Below are positions 58,432 through 64,000 of a stretch of DNA of 64,000 nt, piece by piece. The DNA lies in contig JAPTYO010000005.1 in the NCBI GenBank assembly GCA_036873135.1, positions 18,930,666 to 18,994,665 of the forward strand, read 5' to 3'. Source of the DNA: Clarkia xantiana subsp. parviflora. Its lineage: Eukaryota; Streptophyta; Magnoliopsida; Myrtales; Onagraceae. The first letter of the stretch is position 1, and each line of letters starts with the position of its first letter. The translations under genes and the position numbers were made by a program. The notes under the pieces were generated by a model that saw nothing but the letters and a program-made list of their open reading frames with translations, ran no database searches and had not been told where the DNA came from.

Positions 58432-58705
58432 CATTCGAGGGAACATTATATGCAAAATCTATACCACACGCCTTGACTGGGGTTGTTTCATCTAACATGT
58501 AAAATATGTCTTCTTGATTCTGAACCACTTCTATCCAGATGCTCTCAGAGACACCTACATAACACAATGCAATCTTCTTAGGTTACAAATCTCTACCGTG
58601 AATAATAAAAATGAAGTTCTTAATAACTCAGTAGAGAAAATCTCACCAATGTGTGTGCCATTCTGAAAATTACCCTCCCCCTGAGGCCATTTCCAAGGCC
58701 TCACT
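58432..58705 (-). CDS. Two candidate exons of an unidentified host gene
   Basis: Minus-strand exon 58647-58705 (acceptor TTTGCAG, donor ATTG|GTGAGA) reads 'VRPWKWPQGEGNFQNGTHIG'. It joins in phase to exon 58432-58554 (acceptor TATGTAG, donor AATG|GTATTG), reading 'VSESIWIEVVQNQEDIF' and 'LDETTPVKACGIDFAYNV'. Composition looks like real protein, and the splice sites agree in phase. I do not recognise the family. A possible first exon near 59150-59216 does not join in frame. Downstream exons may lie among the transposon-filled DNA to the left. Confidence 0.38.
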
Positions 58706-59539
58706 CTGCAAATTGCCAGAAAGAACGTTTCAAACGAATTTCCAAAGCCTAATTATGATCCACAAAACCTCACATATATAATCAAATACAACATTCTAAG
58801 TGATAGCGCGCACAGAGCCCATGTATTATTGCAGGATACGATATCAGATAACCATATGTTAATTCTTCAATATAATACATGTCACAGGAAAGGGTCAGGA
58901 GAGGATTGATTATAATTCTAGTGCAGAGAACGAAAACATATGTAATTAATTGTGCTGAATTCTCCTAAAGATGCATAGCCAATCAAATCGAGAGTAACCT
59001 TGCTGAAGATGGATATCCGGTTAGGGTTGGTGGACGAACGATGCGGTTCTTCCTCTGCTCGATTGTTCTTCTGGAGTTTGTGAAGGATGATAATATAGAT
59101 GGATTCTGAGCATAAATTGAATGCAGTTCGAGAATTGAACGGATTCTTACTTCGCCGAGGTGATGATTCATCTCCCGATGCTTCATCTGGAACTGAACAG
59201 ATTGAAACCCTGACATTCATCAACCAATTGGGGTGAGATGAACTGAACAGAAGCAGCATATCTTTCTGTGTTCATGCACCGAGACTCTTTGTATGAAGGT
59301 ATTGGAACCTTACATGAATTTATTGGAACCCTAGCTGAAGCATTAATTCGCATGTTGTCTACTACCAGAACTCTTAGCTACTGTCTACCAGAATCCTTAC
59401 CGTCCCTTAAACTTGAAGACCTGCATCGGAAGAACCAATTCACCGAACCCCCCAGCTCACCTTGCATATATACATAGGTATAATAAAATTTAGAGACCCC
59501 TCAGCTCAAGAGTGCTCCTCAAAACTTCTTTCTACCTAA

Positions 59540-59542
<3 letters not shown>
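58706..59542. other. Host DNA, possible gene start
   Basis: Open stretches occur on both strands near 59000-59480, with one good minus-strand donor (GGCGAA|GTAAG, about 59149). No coherent gene model was found. Confidence 0.25.

Positions 59543-59591
<49 letters not shown>
59543..59591. repeat. (TA)n microsatellite
   Basis: About 24 TA units. Confidence 0.9.
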
Positions 59592-59592
<1 letters not shown>

Positions 59593-60508
59593 ATATTCCA
59601 AATATACAATAAGTTTTTATTATTTGGTTTTTATTTAAAAATTCATATAAAAGTAATGACATGGTAATTAAAAAAATTTATTTTTCATAACACATTTTAA
59701 AAATTTTCTAAACTAGTACTTTGTTACTTAATATAATTAAACTAATAATACTTGACTTTTTTCATTTTACTTTAGAGTTTATCTAGAAAATAGTTTTTTT
59801 CCTAAAAAAATCGATTATAAATACATATTGTATATTTAGAATATTAAATATTTAATAAAATAAATTCAAAATAATAATAATAATGATGATGATGTGTTCT
59901 TTTTTAACATATATAAATTAATAATAAATATCAAATAAATATAATAATAATAAAACTATAATAAAAGACAAGAAAAATCGGTGAGGGGTAAGAAATAAGA
60001 ATAGTGAGAGAACTGAGAAGACAACAAAAAAGAAAGGGGAGAAGAGTGAGAAAAGTAGAGTTCATGATTTCACTTTTAGTGATGTAAACTGTAAAGGTTG
60101 TCTGCAGTCAGAACCGGACCGGACACCGAACCGGTTAGGGCACCGGTTCCCAGTTCGGACCGGTTCTAGCCGGTCTGGTTAGGAAATCCAACAATAGAGT
60201 TCCTAGGCCCAGCAATAAAAGTTCCTAGGGCCCAACAACATATTTCCATGGCATGAAAGTCCATCTACCAAACCTTAAGAAGGAAAAGGGTTAGAGGGAA
60301 TGGAGGCACCCATCTTTCATCTTCATCAGCGTCTCTTCATCTTCGATCTTCACCAGGTAAATTGCATCTTCATATGCTTCTCTTTTTAGGGCAATTAAAC
60401 AACATAAAGGGAAATTGAGGTTACACCAGCGGTTTCCATGGCCTTCTCCCGTGGATCTGACGGTCGTCCTTGTTAGCATATGGAGACCTGGCGCCGTAAT
60501 TGGTAGCC
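59592..60508. other. AT-rich DNA with dispersed-repeat similarity
   Basis: 59815-59925, read on the minus strand, resembles the duplicated segment at 22123-22322. 60107-60185 is rich in CCGGTT/AACCGG repeats. No gene is seen. Confidence 0.4.
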
Positions 60509-61071
60509 TGTTAATATATGTGGTTACCTAAGATAATTAGGTAAATGTCACATTAGGGCTAATTGGGCCAGACCTAATTCCCATGTGACATGGGAGACCC
60601 AAAATTGGGCCTCCCACCCACATAGTAGTTCGGCCGAAACCCTAATAGTTGGGAGAATGATTTCCTCCTCCTCCCACTATATAAGAAGGTCTTGGGGTCA
60701 CTCCCAAAACACACATTGATCACAACTCCTCCTAAGTTGTGATTTGAGAGAAATCCCTTTCTCTCTATAGTGAGTTTCGGCCGGCCCCCCCTAACACCAC
60801 CATTGGTGTGCCAAATTGCTTCCGAGCATTCAGTCCGAGGTTCTGTCCCCGTTGAAGAATCGATCAGAGGTTTTACTGTGGAGCTTATACCGCGTAGGAC
60901 TTCTTCTCACGAAGAACTTGTACGGGTTCCGACCGGAGGATCAGAACTCCCTCCACAACGTTCTTGGGCAGGAAAGCTATTGAGGTATGTGTACGTTATT
61001 CCGCTGCGTAATTAAATTACTTACTAGAACACGTTTAGCATTCCGTAGTATTACGTCCCCGTAATCCAACA
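60509..61071 (+). repeat. 5' LTR of a Ty1/copia-type element (F)
   Basis: TGTTAATATATG...GTAATCCAACA (563 bp) with TGTT/AACA ends, a TATA box (CTATATAAG, about 60678-60686) and, two bases after the end, a primer site for initiator Met tRNA. That primer is usual for plant copia elements. The partner LTR is not in the window. Confidence 0.8.
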
Positions 61072-61072
61072 G

Positions 61073-61084
61073 TGGTATCAGAGC
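61073..61084 (+). other. Primer binding site of element F
   Basis: TGGTATCAGAGC, the standard complement of the tRNA-iMet 3' end. Confidence 0.9.
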
Positions 61085-62695
61085 AAGGAATAGGAGTTCT
61101 TGAAATTTTGATAAACTGTTGTTCTTGAATATTCTTGAAAAACCGAAATTTTTATTTATGAACACTATGATTAATCAGAAATTTTTAAACAAATTTCATA
61201 TGTTTGATCTTTAAAAACTTAAAATTTTCGGAATTTACATGTTTTTATAGATCAATACCGAAATTTATGTTTGAATTTGAGATTGATGTTCATGATCTTC
61301 AAGAACACCATGAGTTTTATCAAGAACACTTTTTGGATTCATGATCAAGTTATGGTTTGATCTTAAAATTTGACAACTTTTCCAATTTTTCATGTTTGTG
61401 CCGAAAACCCTAGCAAATTATTAGGTAAATTTTTAAATTTCTTAGGGTGCAAGTAAGTAAAATTCGGCCGGCCCTAGCATGTAGATATATTTGTTACCAT
61501 ATTTTAATTTTATTAAAAGGAGACAATATATCTATAAATTGGAAAGATAAGGAAAGATTCACATTTTATAGTAAAATATATAAACTATCAATATATTTAG
61601 CTAAAAGATAGGGATAAAGATATATTGATAGGATTTGGTTACTTAAAAAGATCAAGAAGATATATTGTCTATATATTTTATCCCTAAATATATATTTGAC
61701 AATAATTATATATATATATTTATATTGTTAATTGATTTACATCTTAAAGATAGAATCTTGACAATATTTATATATATAAATAATATATATGTGCCGAAAT
61801 ATATATATATATATATATATGCAATAATGGAAATAATCTTAAATAATTAATATTTCTTGGTGGCTAAGTTAAATTCTTAGTGGATTTTAAAACCCTACTT
61901 AGCCTACAAGATATATTTCGGCCTAACCCTATGGGTTTTTCGGGCCGGTCCAATTTGCAAAACCGGAATAGGTTAAACCAATCCGGGTTTTCTTAATCGG
62001 GTCGACCTAGTCGGGTCAGGTCGGACCAAAGTAACTAAGTGAATCTAAACCGAATCGGTTTCGAGTGATAAACCGAACCACAATCTTGTTTTATTGAACC
62101 GTTTCAGACCAAACCGGATTTTTAAAATCAGACTGACTCAGACCGGATTTTAAATTGGACCGAACCAAATTTTAAAATTTTTCAGAAATTGTAAATGTTC
62201 AATTAAATAGGATGTCAAATTTTAAATCCAAAATGTTTTCGAGCTTTAAAAGTTAACCTAAACAGTGCTCTTAGGGTTTACGTTTTAACACGTTTTCGGA
62301 TAAAACCCTAATACCTGGTTACGATTATGGGGATGGAACTCGGATATGCATGTTTTTGGGACTAGATTAAATTAGTGGGTTGAATTACAATTGTTTACTT
62401 TCTGCAACATATATTAGAACTGTCGTCTTGACTTAGTCAAGCTAGCTGGATAATAAAATGCGAGCATTGAGCTCTGGGATTTAAATATATGGTATGTGCA
62501 ATAGGATAGACATGCTATGCTGATTGAAATTTCCTATAATCCATGTCTAGAAATTTCGCATGATTGATTGTAAGCATGAATTACAAGTCAGCCCCTAATA
62601 TTTTCAAAACTGAAAATACCAGTCGCCAATTATGCATGATGTATGCAGAAGTTGCATGTTTTGACACGCATTCTAGAATGTTCATGAATGAAAGC
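61085..62695 (+). mobile_element. Leader or internal region of element F
   Basis: About 1.6 kb, AT-rich, without a gag or pol ORF. (TA)-rich stretches lie at 61640-61830, and blocks with 'aaccgg' motifs at 61950-62170. Either a long leader, a decayed gag or a non-autonomous element. Element E cuts it at 62700. Confidence 0.5.
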
Positions 62696-62700
62696 ATGTG

Positions 62701-63571
62701 TGATGGATATACGCCCAATTTGAACCCGTTGACTTCCGAACCGTTGTATTTTTATCGTCCCATTTATGATTGCAAATCGAAACTTCAACCCGGACACTTC
62801 GCGAGAACATCGATGGCTCGGACGGGGCCGAAGCGCCCGTCCAACAGAGGCGAACTCACCTAGGTGAGGCTGGGTGGCCACACCCGACCTCCCCTAGGGG
62901 AGATCGGGTTGGCCAACCCGATCTCTCCTAGGAGAGATCGGGTTGGCCGACCCGATCTCTCCTAGGAGAGATCGGGTCAGCCAACCCGATCCCTCCTAGG
63001 AGGGATGGGGTTGGCCAACCCCACCCTCCCTAGGAGGGGTTGGGTGCCCTCACCCAACCCCTACCCTTGGGGGTCGGATTCCTCCCCCCCAAGGGCCCCG
63101 ACACCACCTTCGGACTCCCACGCTCGGTCCACTCCGCCTACCTCCTCCGAATCCTAAGGTCTTAATTATATGCTTAAAGGTTAATTAATTGTGTTTAAGG
63201 GCTAACGATGTCATTAAGCCACCTTAATGACACCGTTGCCTATAAATACCCCACCTTCACAACTCATTTGATCATCTTGGCCATTTGGACATTTTAGCTC
63301 TGACATCTCTCTAGCTTTATCTCTCTAGAAATATAGTACTGACTTAGGCATCGGAGAGGGTTCACCAGGCACCACCCCCCCTCCTCCGTGTCTGGTACTG
63401 CCCCTTTTGCAGGGCAAAGGGAGAGAAGAAGAGAAGGAACCAAGGGAAGAAGGAAAGGAAGAAGGACGTAGGTAAAGGCAAGGCGACTCCAGAAGACCGG
63501 ATCACACACATCCCCCGTAAGGAGTGAGATCAAAGCCGGCAACCCGTTGACCTAGATCTCATAACTTAACA
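62701..63571 (+). repeat. 5' LTR of element E
   Basis: 871 bp, TGATGGATATACG...CTTAACA. The palindromic array (about 62880-63060) has one or two more units than in D. TATA box CCTATAAATA near 63239-63248. It is clearly diverged from the D LTRs, so it is a separate lineage and not a recent duplicate. Confidence 0.92.
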
Positions 63572-63573
63572 CT

Positions 63574-63590
63574 TGGCGCCGTCTGAGGGC
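63574..63590 (+). other. Primer binding site of element E
   Basis: TGGCGCCGTCTGAGGGC, two bases after the LTR, as in D. Confidence 0.7.
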
Positions 63591-63622
63591 TTCGGACAAA
63601 AAGCCTAACTATCACTAGCAAT

Positions 63623-64000
63623 ATGGCAACCGTATATGTCATCCATGGAGGTTATGGAGCTGGAGGAGAGTCAGCAAATGCCAGAGAAGCATATATGGCA
63701 GAGTTAGGGACTCCTAAGCCAAAAGAAGAACAACCAGAAGAAAAGAGAGAAGACATAATAGAATTCTCAAGAAGAGACATGGAGCATGTGTTACCAGACA
63801 ACAAGGATGCCCTGGTCATAACAATGAAGATCACCGATATGGACATAGGGAGAATCCTAATAGACAGTGGAAGCTCACCCAACATCATTAGTAAGAAGGT
63901 CCTCAACATACTAGGAGTAAGGCCAAGTAGCATAAAGCAAGTTTACTCCCCCTTGGTAGGATTTTCAGGAGAGCCAACATACCCACTGGGGGCAGTCACA
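63623..64000 (+). CDS. Pol polyprotein of element E, N-terminal part (protease)
   Basis: ATG 63623 is 32 bp after the PBS. The product begins 'MATVYVIHGGYGAGGE' and is collinear with D residue for residue, including the active site ILIDSGSSPNIIS (canonical D-S-G) and 'LVGFSGEPTYPLGAVT'. No stop is seen in 126 codons. As in D, no gag precedes it. The rest lies beyond the window. Confidence 0.9.
   Translation, partial: MATVYVIHGGYGAGGESANAREAYMAELGTPKPKEEQPEEKREDIIEFSRRDMEHVLPDNKDALVITMKITDMDIGRILIDSGSSPNIISKKVLNILGVRPSSIKQVYSPLVGFSGEPTYPLGAVT

Larger units (their letters stand above)
62701..64000 (+). mobile_element. LTR retrotransposon E, gag-less Tat type (partial), inserted into F
   Basis: The 5' LTR is 62701-63571, probably with target duplication ATGTG (62696-62700; right copy out of view). 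It has the same ends, palindromic array and leader as D, and the same protease-first ORF. The window stops inside the protease. Confidence 0.92.

Noticed and set aside
59268..59477. Plus-strand 69-codon ORF
   Set aside because: No homology-like features, no splice or promoter context; ordinary for this AT content.
60480..60502. 'ctggcgccgtaattggtagc' as a Tat-type primer site
   Set aside because: Only 'TGGCGCCGT' matches, no LTR ends before it, and it directly precedes the copia LTR.

Overview
This is nuclear DNA from a flowering plant, probably a dicot. The evidence is one spliced, plant-type housekeeping gene (the splicing factor SYF1) in AT-rich intergenic DNA, surrounded by long plant LTR retrotransposons of the Ty3/gypsy Tat type, a Ty1/copia LTR, a hAT-type MITE and a Helitron-type end. 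No database search was possible. Family names rest on motifs, and all divergence counts were made by eye.

Layout. 1-905 is a degenerate AT-rich repeat. It is interrupted by Tat element A (906-11892, + strand, TSD GGATG) and resumes at 11898. 12738-14135 looks like a minus-strand Ogre-type LTR. 14262-14908 is a hAT-type MITE with an 8-bp TSD. 15639-19277 (minus) is SYF1 in five exons, with one apparent 1-bp frameshift. 19280-22716 is AT-rich and holds a Helitron-type 3' end. 22721-23419 is a solo LTR (TSD GGCAT). 23859-34684 is Tat element B (+, TSD AATAG). 34815-55588 is Tat element C (minus, TSD ACTGC), split by younger element D (39447-49039, +, TSD CTAAC). 55594-60500 is host sequence with a few candidate minus-strand exons, a tandem duplication and a GC-rich island. 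60509-61071 is a copia LTR whose leader is interrupted at 62701 by element E, a relative of D that runs off the window.

Elements A, B and C share one plan: LTR, PBS, gag with a CHHC zinc knuckle and an RS-rich tail, PR, RT, a degenerate RNase H, a second (RVT_3-like) RNase H, INT, tandem subrepeats, an antisense intron-containing ORF with its own TATA box, PPT and LTR. D and E differ. Their long ORF begins at the protease only about 50 bp after the PBS, so gag is missing altogether. Because two separate insertions share this structure it looks like a family trait, and such elements would need Gag in trans. D is the youngest (about 3-4 substitutions between its LTRs); its pol has one stop codon and its antisense gene is fully open.

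B and C lie tail to tail with only 130 bp between them, forming a multi-kilobase inverted repeat whose two antisense genes are transcribed divergently. The points most worth checking are the gag-less D/E family, the conserved antisense gene and its promoter, the inverted repeat around the LTR TATA box, the palindromic array in the D/E LTRs, the B/C inverted repeat and the SYF1 frameshift.
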